Source: Litoditis marina (lineage: Eukaryota > Nematoda > Chromadorea > Rhabditida > Rhabditidae). Taken from it: a DNA stretch of 64,000 nt. The position numbers were made by a program, and so were the translations under genes. Location of the stretch: contig OZ038433.1 in assembly GCA_964036275.1 (NCBI GenBank), positions 32,583,336-32,647,335 of the forward strand, written 5' to 3'. Below the pieces are notes generated by a model. The model was given only the letters and a program-made list of their open reading frames with translations, had not been told where the DNA came from and searched no databases. Numbering within the stretch: the stretch's first letter is position 1; every line of letters starts with the position of its first letter. This document shows, one piece after another, positions 11,731-22,090 of this stretch.

Positions 11731-14700
11731 CGGAAAGTTAGATATACGGCACCCTCCTGCCTATGTGTCGACAACGACTATCTTGAGGACTATAACAATA
11801 ATAATATTCTCAAACCCCCATGGTTCAAAGGAGACCACAGTGACTGTAAAATGTATGTACCACAGATCACGCGAAACCTGACAAACAAGTTTTCTCGAAG
11901 TGATCCCATAAATGTTCTGTAACGACCACACAGTTTCACCTTTTTCGAACCAAAGTACAATATTTCAAGTGGTGACGAAACATCGATCTGAGTTGGTTTA
12001 CGATGGGCTTATATTTTGGCTTATCTTGCCATCTGCTCGATTGGAACAATGAAGCATTTGATAAAACATCGATCGCTAGACGTCAAACAGAGAACTGATT
12101 GTAAAAAAAAAGACAAACAGAGAAAAAAAGACACTGATTGTAGAATGCGTTAATCACAAAATGGAGTAAAGGAGAATAGATTCATTTGAATGAACATTTT
12201 AATAGTAGTTATAGGAAATGCACAGGTAGATAACTAATTGGTTAAAATATTCTCTCCCTTTTAGATTTCATAAAAACGGTTAGTTCAGTCAAATGTTTCA
12301 GTGGTTTTGCGGTGGAATTTCATTCGCGTGAGGGGATCGCCCTTCATATCAACCCCAGAATGGGAATGTACGGGCAGGATAATGTAATCGTCGTCAACAG
12401 CATGAAACACGGAAAGTAAGCTGACTTTGTATTATTTCTTCAGTGGCAAACATTGCTACTCAAGTACATCAACTTCCCACAAAATGTCATTAAAGTAGGA
12501 CGATTATGTAGAACAACCCCGTGTCAACGGTCCTTTAAACTGCACTTGAAAAATGTATTGCAGTTCAAAGGACTGTAGCGTTGCGATTGGACCACATAAT
12601 CGTCCTTCTTTAGGATGCCAACTATTTCTCCACTACCACAAGTCGTTTTGAGCTCTTTGTTTGAGCCCGAACGGAGCACACTGTGAGCAGGCGCAGTAGC
12701 AAAGTTTCAAGAACAGGTCACATGAACTATATATATAATCAATACCTGACTCACGCTGTGGTCACGTACGCTAGGAGCTTGACAAAACTCGTTTCCAAGG
12801 TTCAGGCTTCTGAACGTGAAAACATAGTGCGAATTGAGACCCTGTTCTCTACCTTCGTGTGATATCTTGGTTCTGGATATTTTCGTTAGTTCTATGATAT
12901 TTCAGGTGGCAAAGAGAGGAAAGACACCATAATATTCTTCATTTGAACGAACATTTCCATTTGCAAGTAGAAAATCATCATAAACACTACTCGGTGAGTC
13001 TCCAGAAACAACAAATTCAGATCCAAACGATTCAAGTATTCTTTGGTATTCTTTTTCTTGTACGATTGAAATTATGACGGTAGTGTCCACAAAACACGCA
13101 TTTATTCCACTGAGATCAAAATATTACAAGGTTTTTTAGTCTTAGAGTCTCTTCATACGTTTTGTCGGCGACAAATGCATAGAGCGAATTTTGATCATTG
13201 GTTCTGTACGACACTTACAGTACACACGAACGATGACCATACTTCGCTCGAGGTATCTGTCGCAGACTAAAAAAGGGAAACCCTAAGACCCAATCGTATG
13301 GGACGTCTGAAGTGCGTGTAGGTCGGGACGTTTTCTTCACTTTCAGATCCACATCAACGGCCAGCATATCTGTCATTTCCATCACAGAGAGAGTCCCCAT
13401 CATATTCATTCCCTCTGTGTTACTGGAGATATTCAAGTGCAGAAAATCCACTTTGAGAACTTCCACGGAATGAATGGAGGAGGTCAGCTATTAGGGTTGT
13501 AAATCGAGTTCAACAAGTTTTCGAGTTTTGGGAAATTTCGAGGTTTTGAGATTTCGAGTTTTGAAAAATTTCGAGTTTTTCTTGTCGAGTGTTCGACTTT
13601 AACAACCCTATCTGTTATTATCTTGTAATTTTCGTGAATATAATTGTCAGCATTTCATAATCAAAGGTCTCGCTTGCAAATACGACAAGACACGATTTGC
13701 ATAGCAACTATCAGAAACTTTAAAATAACTCATACTTAGCCTTCGTAGCAAGTGAATGAAGCGGAAAACAATGTCTGCAGTTAATTTTCGGACGACTTCG
13801 GTTTAGGACAATATTTGCGGAGAAACATCCATGTTCAACTACCTGAGTAGATGCTCGTCTTCGAATTTCTCTAAATCGTTGACGGGAAAAGTAAAGTAAC
13901 TTAGCGAAGAGGACTATTTTCAGCAGGAGGATGAAATGTTGTAATAATTGAACGGCATAGTACGTTTGTATGAGAAATGCCATTCAGAAAGGTGTGAAAA
14001 ATGTCGTTCTCGGTTCTGAGACAGAATGTAGTTTTCCGTACAGAAAAACATATAACGCTCTCTATTGTCAAATTTACATATTGTTCTATAAGAAAAATAG
14101 AACGCTACATATACGAACTTTCGCAGACAGCAAGGTTCTATATCTGACCCCGTCTGTCTTTTCAGGTGTCCAGATAGGTGGTGGTTCCGCTCCCGGTGTG
14201 GTCATGGCGCCCGCACCCCCTCCAGTGGTCTACTCCTCCGCTCCTGCCCCGGTGGTATACGCCCCGCCCCCTCCCCCGGCGGTAGTCATTGCGCCCCAGC
14301 CGCGGCCCATGGTGGAAGTAGTGGTGCCTAGACGGCCCATCGTTGAGGTGGTGGTCCCACGTCGCCCCATAGTCGAGGTCATCGCACCAAGAAGGCCACC
14401 GGTAAGATCATAGGTTACAAATTGTTTCTCAGTAGTAAACTTTTCAAATAAATTCTTCTCCATCGAAATCCCTGCTCTAAGCGGTGACTAACTACAGAAC
14501 AGAGGAGAGAAAATGTGACAGAATTCAAATCTTTGTTTTGGAGCAACATTCTCAAGGTCATTTTGAATACAGAACAAGCATGCTAACGTATTAATATACG
14601 GTCTCGCGGCCACCTAGTTTTATACCCGCAAGAGTGCCATTGTTGAACGTAACAAGGTTTAATAAGAACGTTTCACCCCCTATTTGAGTTGCTCTCGAGT

Positions 14701-15624
14701 GCCATACATACTTGGTGCGTCTGCGGGCGGCTGCGGGCGTCTGCGGCGCGGGTAAACTACTGGTTTGCCCGCAGACGCCCGCAAACGCCCGCAGACGCCC
14801 GCAAACGCACTCCAATTGAAGTATGTACGCGCGTCTGCGGCTGGCTGCGGCGCGGTTTCCCTCACTTGAATTTCAAATAGAAAGTTTGAACTTATTGTTG
14901 AAATTATGATTCCCCTCCCCTTATTAGGAATATCTGTCATTTATCACATCAATGCTAATAATGTTTATCCCTCAATATTTGTAAATCACTTGATTAGCGT
15001 TGATCTCGAACTGGTCTGTTGAAAATTCATGGAATATCATTATTAGATTACCGCTTACCGAATCAACTTATTTCTAATCCTAAACGTTTTTTTTTCCATT
15101 CTGAAACTTTTTTTTTCAAATACAAAACAAAAGAAAAGGAGACATTCACTTAAAACTGATTAAAAACTAACTGATAATAGAGTGCAGTGAATATCGAGTA
15201 GAATATTTAAATAAACTATACTTAAGTAACTTGATGGGTTAAATAATGATTTTTAGAACATTAGTGATGATATGTCGAGGATGATCAATCCAGACGCAGA
15301 GAGCCGCTGCGGCAATATTGAATTGAATCATTATTGCCGCAACTGTGTTTGCGGCTGTCTGCGGCCCCGCCCGCAGCCGCTTTTGCCCGCCGAAGTATGA
15401 ATGCGCGGCAAAACGCCGAGAGCCGCCACCAGCCGCACATTCGATCAATAATCAGGGGCGCCATACTTATATCATATGCCGCCCGCAGACGCCCGCAGCC
15501 GCAGCCAAGTATGTATGGCACTTCGGGTCTTTCTCGAACTTTAGTATATCTACTGATCATTGTATTCTAGGTTGTTGTTATCGAGAGAGGAGGTCATCAT
15601 CACCATCACAGAAGACACTGCTGA
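11731..15624 (+). CDS. Galectin with proline-rich C-terminal tail
   Basis: Secure exons in phase: 12265-12415, 12906-12993, 13347-13482, 14166-14401, 15571-15624. An exon ending at 11852 (frame NPHGSKETTVTVK) fits upstream; its start (11731 used here) and the start codon are unresolved. The carbohydrate-recognition domain shows the galectin signature: IALHINPR, VVNSM, the Trp-Glu-Glu-Arg block WQREERHH, then HINGQHICHFHHR and GDIQVQKIHF. Galectins bind beta-galactosides through this His/Asn/Arg/Trp/Glu set and are exported without a signal peptide. One CRD is seen, so this is a single-CRD protein with a long tail of PPPPP stretches, three VEVV(V/I)xPRRP repeats and a final GGHHHHHRRHC. AATAAA at 15691 is a plausible polyadenylation signal. 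The intron after exon 13482 is invaded by a hAT-like element 9 bp from the donor. Confidence 0.85.
12491..12612. mobile_element. MITE with AGGACGATTATGT termini, copy 2
   Basis: TAAAGTAGGACGATTATGT at the left and ACATAATCGTCCTTCTTTA at the right, with the same inner words as copy 1 at 4149-4272. It lies in a galectin intron. Confidence 0.75.
13492..13610. mobile_element. Satellite-cored hAT-like element, short copy
   Basis: TAGGGTTGTAAATCGAG at the left and CTTTAACAACCCTA at the right bracket a TTTCGAG(TTT) array. Flanks TCAGCTAT and TCTGTTAT look like a decayed 8-bp duplication. It starts 9 nt after the galectin exon ending at 13482, next to the 5' splice site. Confidence 0.75.
14700..14880. 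repeat. GC-rich GCCCGCAGACGC repeat, copy 1
   Basis: Alternating GTCTGCGGGC and GCCCGCAGACGC words form a self-complementary block flanked by GTGCCATACATACTTGG. The same flank appears inverted (CCAAGTATGTATGGCAC) at the end of the 15300-15535 block in the same galectin intron, so the two are inverted members of one family. Open frames across them are compositional. Confidence 0.65.
15300..15535. repeat. GC-rich GCCCGCAGACGC repeat, copy 2 (inverted)
   Basis: Contains TTGCCGC, GCGGCTGTCTGCGG, GCCCGCCGAAGTATGAATG and GCCCGCAGACGCCCGCAG, ending CCAAGTATGTATGGCAC. Partner of the block at 14700-14880. It ends 35 nt before the last galectin exon. Confidence 0.6.
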
Positions 15625-15690
15625 ACGGGGACAACCACATTTGTTATTTACATTTACTGACAATCTTCTCTTATACTTATAAAGAACGGA

Positions 15691-15735
15691 AATAAAAAAG
15701 TTCTGGAAAGATTTCAATATTCAGAATGATTTATT
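15691..15735. other. Convergent polyadenylation signals
   Basis: AATAAA on the plus strand at 15691 follows the galectin stop by 67 nt. TTTATT at 15730-15735 is AATAAA on the minus strand, about 195 nt after the stop of the minus exon 15930-16127. The two transcription units therefore end tail to tail, with their signals about 35 bp apart. Confidence 0.6.
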
Positions 15736-15929
15736 CAATTCTATAGATGAAATATAATGACAGTCATGGAAATGTGAAAATAACAAACGACCTTCGGTGT
15801 GTCGGATGACTATCATGCCACAACACTCTCACGTCCTGAGACGTCATGAAGTTCTCAGGCCGAACATGAAAAGAACTTCTCATGAAAAATATTTCGTATA
15901 GTGAATTCTCATGAAACTGTCGTATCGTT

Positions 15930-16127
15930 TCACCAGGCGTGAACGGGCAACGATATGGCCGTCTTTCCCTTCTTGTGCCCCAACAGAGTGGAAATCTCGT
16001 TGCGCAACGAGCCGCTGGCGAACAACAGCAGCCACAAGGGGGCCAGCGAGTTCACGTCGCTCAGAGGGGGGTTGAGGTCGATCAGAAGCCGTTTCCACCA
16101 CGCGTCCTCCACCACATTCTGACACAG
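15930..16127 (-). CDS. Terminal exon of an unidentified gene
   Basis: A clear minus-strand exon: TATTTCAG acceptor, then 65 codons starting LCQNVVEDAWWKRLLIDLN and ending KTAISLPVHAW before TGA. Codon third positions are strongly G/C, like the other confident exons here and unlike the surrounding DNA. I do not recognise the family. No upstream exon could be found in 16.1-17.8 kb, which is filled by two hAT-like elements; the rest of the gene may lie beyond the Srv-like receptor, leaving that gene nested in its intron, or may be lost. A helical Leu/Trp-rich stretch (APLWLLLFASG) is not long enough to be called a membrane span with confidence. Confidence 0.65.
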   Translation of the reverse strand: MCQNVVEDAWWKRLLIDLNPPLSDVNSLAPLWLLLFASGSLRNEISTLLGHKKGKTAISLPVHAW

Positions 16128-16171
16128 CTGAAATACGGAACACAGTAGGGTGGCACTTTGCACAACATATT

Positions 16172-16251
16172 TAGGGTTGATTATCGAATGCGAAGTTTCG
16201 AGAATTGAGTTTTCGAGTAGCACATTTTTAAGTTCGACTTTACCAACCCTT
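16172..16251. mobile_element. Satellite-cored hAT-like element, degenerate
   Basis: TAGGGTTGATTATCG at the left and GACTTTACCAACCCT at the right around a short TTTCGAG-type core. The ends match the family; a target duplication is not visible. It lies 45 bp upstream of the acceptor of the unidentified minus exon. Confidence 0.55.
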
Positions 16252-16445
16252 TGACGCTGAACTAACTTGGAACTAGGAGAGCTCGCACTTTCTGGAACGC
16301 GAGAAACTAAATTTTTTCGAATAGAAGATCTGAACTCGATTGCCACGCATACTGTTGTAACATATCACTCTCTCTCCCTGAGTCACTAGCATTCTCAGGT
16401 AGTTTTCTGAACAGCTACGCTTACACTATTAAGTACTGTATAGTG

Positions 16446-17319
16446 TTAGGTTGTTAACCGATTATGAAAAACCGATCATTTCGACTTTCGACTTCCGAGC
16501 CATTTTAAAATTTCGATTCGATTCGATTTCGATTATGCGTATGTTCGGAAAAAACCGATTATTTCGATTTTCGACTTTCGCTATTTCCCAGATAACTCGA
16601 AAATCGAAATTTCGATTTTGCCCGGAATTTTTTTTCTCAACAAAACAAGCTCATCAAAGTTGGAAAAGTGCTTATCAACAAATAATTGAGATTACCAACT
16701 ACCTATGAGAAAAATGAATACTGCATAAAATATATCGATGAATGTAAAACAAAACAACATTTTCTAACAATCAAAACATCCCAGAGCAGACTGAGTACTA
16801 CTAAAACTTGGCAGAAATTTTCGGAGAATAGTAGATAACTTATCCACTACTACATGACAGTTCGACAGAACAGTACGCTTTTTCGCGCCATGCGGGAGAA
16901 AAACTGTTTCGTGTTCAAGACGTATGCAAAAACAAGCTGCACAACGTGTTCACAATCAATTTTTCACGTTTCTCTCAAAGGGTCCTCCGTTCTTCTTTCA
17001 AATAATGAAAAGCTCACTCCAAGCTAGACATATTATGTAAATGCACACTCTACTAATAATCAGAACTACCGTATGATGCTTCCTAATCGATATTTTCTGA
17101 TATTCGATTTTTTGAAACTAGAACCGAAACTCGAAAATAATCGAAATTTCGATTCTGAAAAATTTCGACTTTTTCGATTTTCGATTTTCAATACATTTGG
17201 TCTAATCTTTGTTTTTCGAGTTTCGACTTTTTATTTCGATTTTCGATCTTAAGATCGAAAATCGAAATTCGACCTTTTTCGATTATAATCGGTTTTCGAT
17301 TTCGATCTTAACAACCCTA
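16446..17319. mobile_element. Satellite-cored hAT-like element, 874 bp, TTCGATT core
   Basis: Starts TTAGGTTGTTAACCGATT and ends CTTAACAACCCTA, with perfect 8-bp flanking duplications GTATAGTG (16438-16445 and 17320-17327). Both sub-terminal zones are arrays of TTTCGATT/AATCGAAA words; about 450 bp of non-repetitive AT-rich DNA sits between. No transposase frame. Confidence 0.82.
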
Positions 17320-17816
17320 GTATAGTGTCTATGGTATATCACACGATCATATGGTGACTACTGACAACAATGATGTTTCTGTTGTCAGTTTCGGGTACTA
17401 ATCTTATAAATTTCCAGAGACCCATCACTTGAATCTCGATACATCTGCAAATCCTCTGTGTGTCTTGTACCCTACCACACATCAAAGTACGAAAATTTGG
17501 ACCATTTTGAGGCATATTGGACTTTTTGTGAGGTTGAAGTATTTAAACTACCATCAATTACATTTAATTGTATACATTAGTACTCTCATCAATTTCAATA
17601 TTACCTTAACTAGTGTAGATTAAAAATGCAGTCGTGTGATCTGTGTGCTCTCTTATTATATTATAGAATTATTCATTGGACCATTGTGAGTTCAAAGGTC
17701 GAATACACGAGAGAAGCAGAGTGATTCTCTCAACGGAAAATTTCGCAAACACTGTTTTTTTAACTAATTGTTCACGAAATAGATCACCAACAATGAAAAA
17801 ACTAATCTCACTAACA

Positions 17817-20277
17817 TTATAGTTGTTGTAAAATCGTATAAACATAGTATACGTATTTTAGGCAGGTGTATGCCAGAAAGTTCGGACTGAACAACAGCTT
17901 GAAGAGAACAAATATGAAGAGTGAACCAGACACCTCGTTCACGTGAGTGCACGTTAAGGATTGTTACAGGTAAATTGCTATAACCGACCTGTTGCACAGT
18001 CATGAGAACTTGGAAGAGAAATATGACAATCGTGGTGATGTATAGTTTGAACTCCACGCGATTGCTTGCCAGAAGAGTTTCATTTCGTCTGAAGGTAAAA
18101 AAACGTTTTGGTTTCGATTAGACAAACTGAAGTTTCAGCGCATAAGCAACATCAAGACGAAGAGCACAAAACTGCAACTGACCTTTTTATGAGTAGTACC
18201 GAAGTTGTCATATTCAAAACCAGGTTCAGAAAACATACAACAGTGACGTTTTCGGTATAGGTCACTCCTTTTGAGATCTGGAAAAAATGCGATTAAGATG
18301 TAGTTTGACAAACTTATTTCCTCGATTTCAGTCGGAAAGGTGAATAACATCGAAATAGGGAGAATCACACATATTTCAGATAATAATACTAGCGATTGTC
18401 GGTTTAGATTTCGTTTTCCTACTACCAAAGGCGATCTCAAATGTTCTCAACGAAGTTACAGTTTGCAATAGAGAACAGTGAATATATTAACTGTGTACTA
18501 TGGCAATTTAAGTGAAGGGAAATCACCAAGTGTTCGCATACATAACACACTTGACCGAAAAAAACACTCCGGGATCAAACTACAAAACCATGACAGCTTC
18601 ATAGGATAGGACATCATACGCCATACATAAAAAGGAAGAAACTTCTAAGAAATGGATCGGTGTATGTACGTGCGCAGCCATTTTTGAGAAAATTGATCTT
18701 TTGAAATGTCACATTAATGTGTTCAAAAACTAATCTGAGCAGTGCTACGCGCTTACGCGCAAAGTGATACGGTAGGCCTGTAGCCCTGTAGCTCACCTCC
18801 ATCTCTTGTCCCACTTTTTGGTTGTAGTAGAAACCTCCGGAGTCGTTGCAAGACGTCTGAACGAAACGCGCTCCATCCACCAAGATACCGTAGTCGAATA
18901 GAAACGGCAGAGTGAACATTAAACACACAAACGACCAACCGAACGTATCCCAGAACTGAAATTGACAATGGTCGTTTGAGCTTATCTCTCTCGTATCTTG
19001 TTCTCGTTCTGTTTATCTCCATGTACCTCTCACGCTCTCTTGTTTCTCTCTGCTTCTCTCTCCCTCTTTCACCGTCTCTCTCTCCCTTACGTCTCCCTCC
19101 CTCTCTCTTTCTCTCTATCTCTTGCTCACTTTGTTGTAGTAGGTGGAGAACAGCACAGCCGTTAGCCGATTCAGCGTAATAATGAGACATCCGTACAACT
19201 GTGCATAGGAACAATGGTAGAACAGAAACCTAGAGAAACCTTTAAGTGATCAACATTTCTGAAATCCTGAAATCACTTAGTTTGATACGTGCTCGAAAAC
19301 TGTCTGCAAAACGATCATCAAGAAAAAGGAAAGTACCACAATGAGAAAAACCACAAAAACCGCAATCAATCTAGGAATTCGCTATATTTTCAATCTATTT
19401 TGAGACGCGTTCCTCGTGATGTCGAGAACGCATATGGAAAGGACAGACTTTAGTGAAGTTCAATAGAAAAGAAAAACCAACAACGTCAGCGCCAGCTGCT
19501 TCATAATTGAATTTTTCAAGTAGATTTTTTCACTTTCTACGTGATTTATTTCTAATTGAAGATGAGAATTATGAGGAATAACGCAAATGAACTTCGTTTA
19601 TTGTCTTCATAATTTTAGTCGATTAAAGAACATTAAAAAAATATGTATTGAACTCTGTGAATGAAAGTATAGCGTAAAGGCTTTTCTACAACAAAATAAC
19701 CCAATGAAGACCGAACAAAATCCAGAAAAAAATCACCGTACAATATAACGGTAGGAGTCATTCCATCTTTGAGATTAGCGTAGACTCCATTGAAGAGTCC
19801 GGTGCCAGAGAGACGAGCTGATATCAAGTTTAGAAGGTAGACCGCCATGTCCTTAATTTCACGATGATAGAACAATTGTAGAAGCAAATGACCAATTGTT
19901 GTACTCTGACCAGAAAACACTTCGCTGTTTCATATATACACCCCGATGTACTGAGATCAAAACACTGCAGTGTGAGTGACGTATACAGTTCTCACGTGTA
20001 CAATAAATCATACAATTCATAAAACTTGGAGACGTGATACCCGATTCTCACGTGTTTTTCACGGTTCTAAGTTCAATTGAAATTTTGTTTGCTCATCCTG
20101 AAGGTTAGTTCTCCTTACATTGAGACCGGCGATGACAAATATGCGATAGAATACAGAAGTTAGCGTCGTGTTCGCCCGTGTGGCGGCAATCGTCGTCAAA
20201 ATACACAGCAGAATTGTAGGAATACCAAAAACAACAAAAATTAGGGTGGATATACGCTCAAAGTTAGTGGAATTCAT
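17817..20277 (-). CDS. Srv-like seven-transmembrane chemoreceptor
   Basis: Seven minus exons join in phase: 20119-20277 (ATG), 19712-19851, 19130-19229, 18797-18955, 18183-18277, 17989-18088, 17817-17933, giving 289 residues. Helix 1 has FGIPT; exon 2 starts DMAVYLLN (helix 2); exon 3 carries YAQLYG and the NRLTAVLF motif after helix 3; exon 4 starts FWDTF (helix 4) and ends in an extracellular loop with FYYNQKVG; exon 5 is helix 5 and exon 6 helix 6 (FKLYITTIVIFLFQVL). This order fits nematode Srv receptors, plasma-membrane GPCRs of sensory neurons. A TTTAG acceptor lies 8 nt before the ATG, possibly for a spliced leader. The last intron would be only 55 nt with a weak GAG acceptor; without it the frame is broken, so the C-terminal part is uncertain. 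Confidence 0.75.
18970..19130. repeat. CT-rich low-complexity tract
   Basis: Imperfect CTCTCT/CCCTC run in the intron between exons 3 and 4 of the Srv-like receptor; it reaches the exon-3 donor. The arginine/glutamate-rich frame across it is an artefact of composition. Confidence 0.7.
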
Positions 20278-20895
20278 CTTGTTTCCTAAAGAAAGAAAAA
20301 ACAATGTCGGATAAAGTCGTACCTTCTAAAATGAAAGTTAGAGTACCTGTGCAATTCATTATTCGGAAATGCTGAATTTTCATTGATACGATATAGGACA
20401 AGGATTGAGTGTAGTATTTTTCATTCTGGCTGAGACCCATACAGTATGATAAGAGAAGATTGAACCATTGAACAATTTCCCGAGTTGATTCTGAGTTCTC
20501 ATCGAAACAATGCATAAATACATAAAAAAGTGAAAAGTTTGATTGTCTACAGCAGTCTCAGCAGAACTGATTCGAAATATATGTGTTCCACTCCACGAAA
20601 TACATTATTAACATGAAATTATACTTTCCTCTGAGAATTGCTTCAACTCTAATTATCTCGGGATCAAATATGAATGGTTAATCAGAGGCTGCAGCGGTGA
20701 AATAGAAAAGGTTATCGTTTTGATCTAATCTCAAATTCACACGTGTACGGTTGTACGAGAATTGTCTTACCAGAATTTTGAAAAAAGTAGTGCAAAAGAT
20801 GTGAAGTATGTTTTAGTAAACTCAGAAATCTTGCAGATTATGCGAATCAGACTGCAACACGCATTGTCTTTCTTCAGAATGAAACATAGACAATC

Positions 20896-21080
20896 ATATT
20901 GAGACTCCTATAGTGAATGTTCAAACTTTCTCACTTTAAAAGCTGTAGAAATCATTTTCGAACATTCTTATAATAAAAATGAGAACCGAATACAGACATC
21001 CTCAACCTTTTCCATGAAATTCGCGTCTTTGAAAAAGCTCGGAAGTTTCGTATTCATACCATGAGACTCTCAGTAGGAAT
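20896..21080. mobile_element. MITE with GAGACTCCTA termini, copy 1
   Basis: TTGAGACTCCTATAGTGAA at the left and GAGACTCTCAGTAGGAATG at the right form a diverged inverted pair. A better-preserved copy is at 53118-53328. The rest of 20278-21450 is AT-rich DNA with no gene I can support. Confidence 0.6.
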
Positions 21081-21710
21081 GAACACATTGAACAGTGCAC
21101 TACTTATTTATCATCACAAGATCTTTACATGTTGAAATGATATCAATATTATACTGGTTTAATGTAACACTCTCGTTACAAGTTATCGTTCGAGTTGAAT
21201 AGTATATTGCGTGCTGAACAGAACATAAAACAAAACCAGGCTACATCACTCTTACTTTTTCGAAACACTGATCAAACCCCGCCTCACTTGAACAAAGCTC
21301 AAAGTTGAGTTCTTTATAAAATAAGAAACGGTGATTGGAAAACCTTAGGGGTGGAGGTGAAACGTAACACTATTTCCCTTCTTTCTTTCTTTCTTTCTTT
21401 CCATCTAGTTGAATTTTTATATGTGAGTTGTGAATCTGTAACCGTTTTCAGAACTGCACGTTTTGCATACTTCCTTGTGCATATTTGATCGTCGGACAAC
21501 TTTCCAATAATCTGTCCAATAACCTATGAATTACAGACAACAAAGAAACGTGCACCAGAGCTGTTTCGTTGAAAGAGCATTTTCCAATCAAAAAGCTTTC
21601 GATGTTTTATGAAGATTCATTGTGATATGGTCGCCCACTACGCTTTACAAATACATTAATATCGTCGCTTTTTCAAAGGTATCCAGCAGTGAAAACCTGA
21701 AATGGACGAA

Positions 21711-21718
21711 TATAAAAG
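21711..21718 (+). promoter_or_regulatory. TATA-like box upstream of cysteine-rich gene copy A
   Basis: TATAAAAG, conserved in both duplicate copies (also at 26308), about 380 bp before the first recognised exon. A short frame starting ATGGACGAA overlaps it and might be a first exon, but its phase does not join the next exon. Promoter reading is inference. Confidence 0.35.
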
Positions 21719-22090
21719 CAGAGAAATGTTTGATTTACTCATCAATCAACTTGCTCCAAATGGTTGGTTCATAATTTTAATTTCAATCACTTGAGAGTGG
21801 CTGAAAAAATGTTACATTCGTTTGCATTTGCGTCTATTCTCCGAAAAAACCACAATGAGGCACTGCGCTAGGGTAGTTAGAGTCGAAAACAAAACTTGAA
21901 TTCAACATATTCAGTTTTTTCGAATTGCGAATTAGAAAAAAAGCAAACAGTCAACAAGTGTCAATTGGCCGATGTTTCATCAGCAAGAAATCCTAAATGT
22001 ACTCCTTTTTTGCTTAACAATCATTACTGTACATTAGTGTAACATGTAAAACAATACCCATCCGGTTGTCCAGAACACGTATTCATTCAG

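Noticed and set aside
13215..13466. Minus-strand 83-codon frame with many Met
   Set aside because: Antisense of the galectin exon 13347-13482 (HINGQHICHFHHR on the plus strand).
14230..14463. Minus-strand frame rich in Gly/Thr/Met opposite the galectin tail
   Set aside because: Antisense shadow of the VEVVVPRRP-repeat exon, whose splice phases and continuation are on the plus strand.
15285..15695. Several Ala/Arg-rich frames on both strands
   Set aside because: They translate the GCCCGCAGACGC repeat in the galectin intron.
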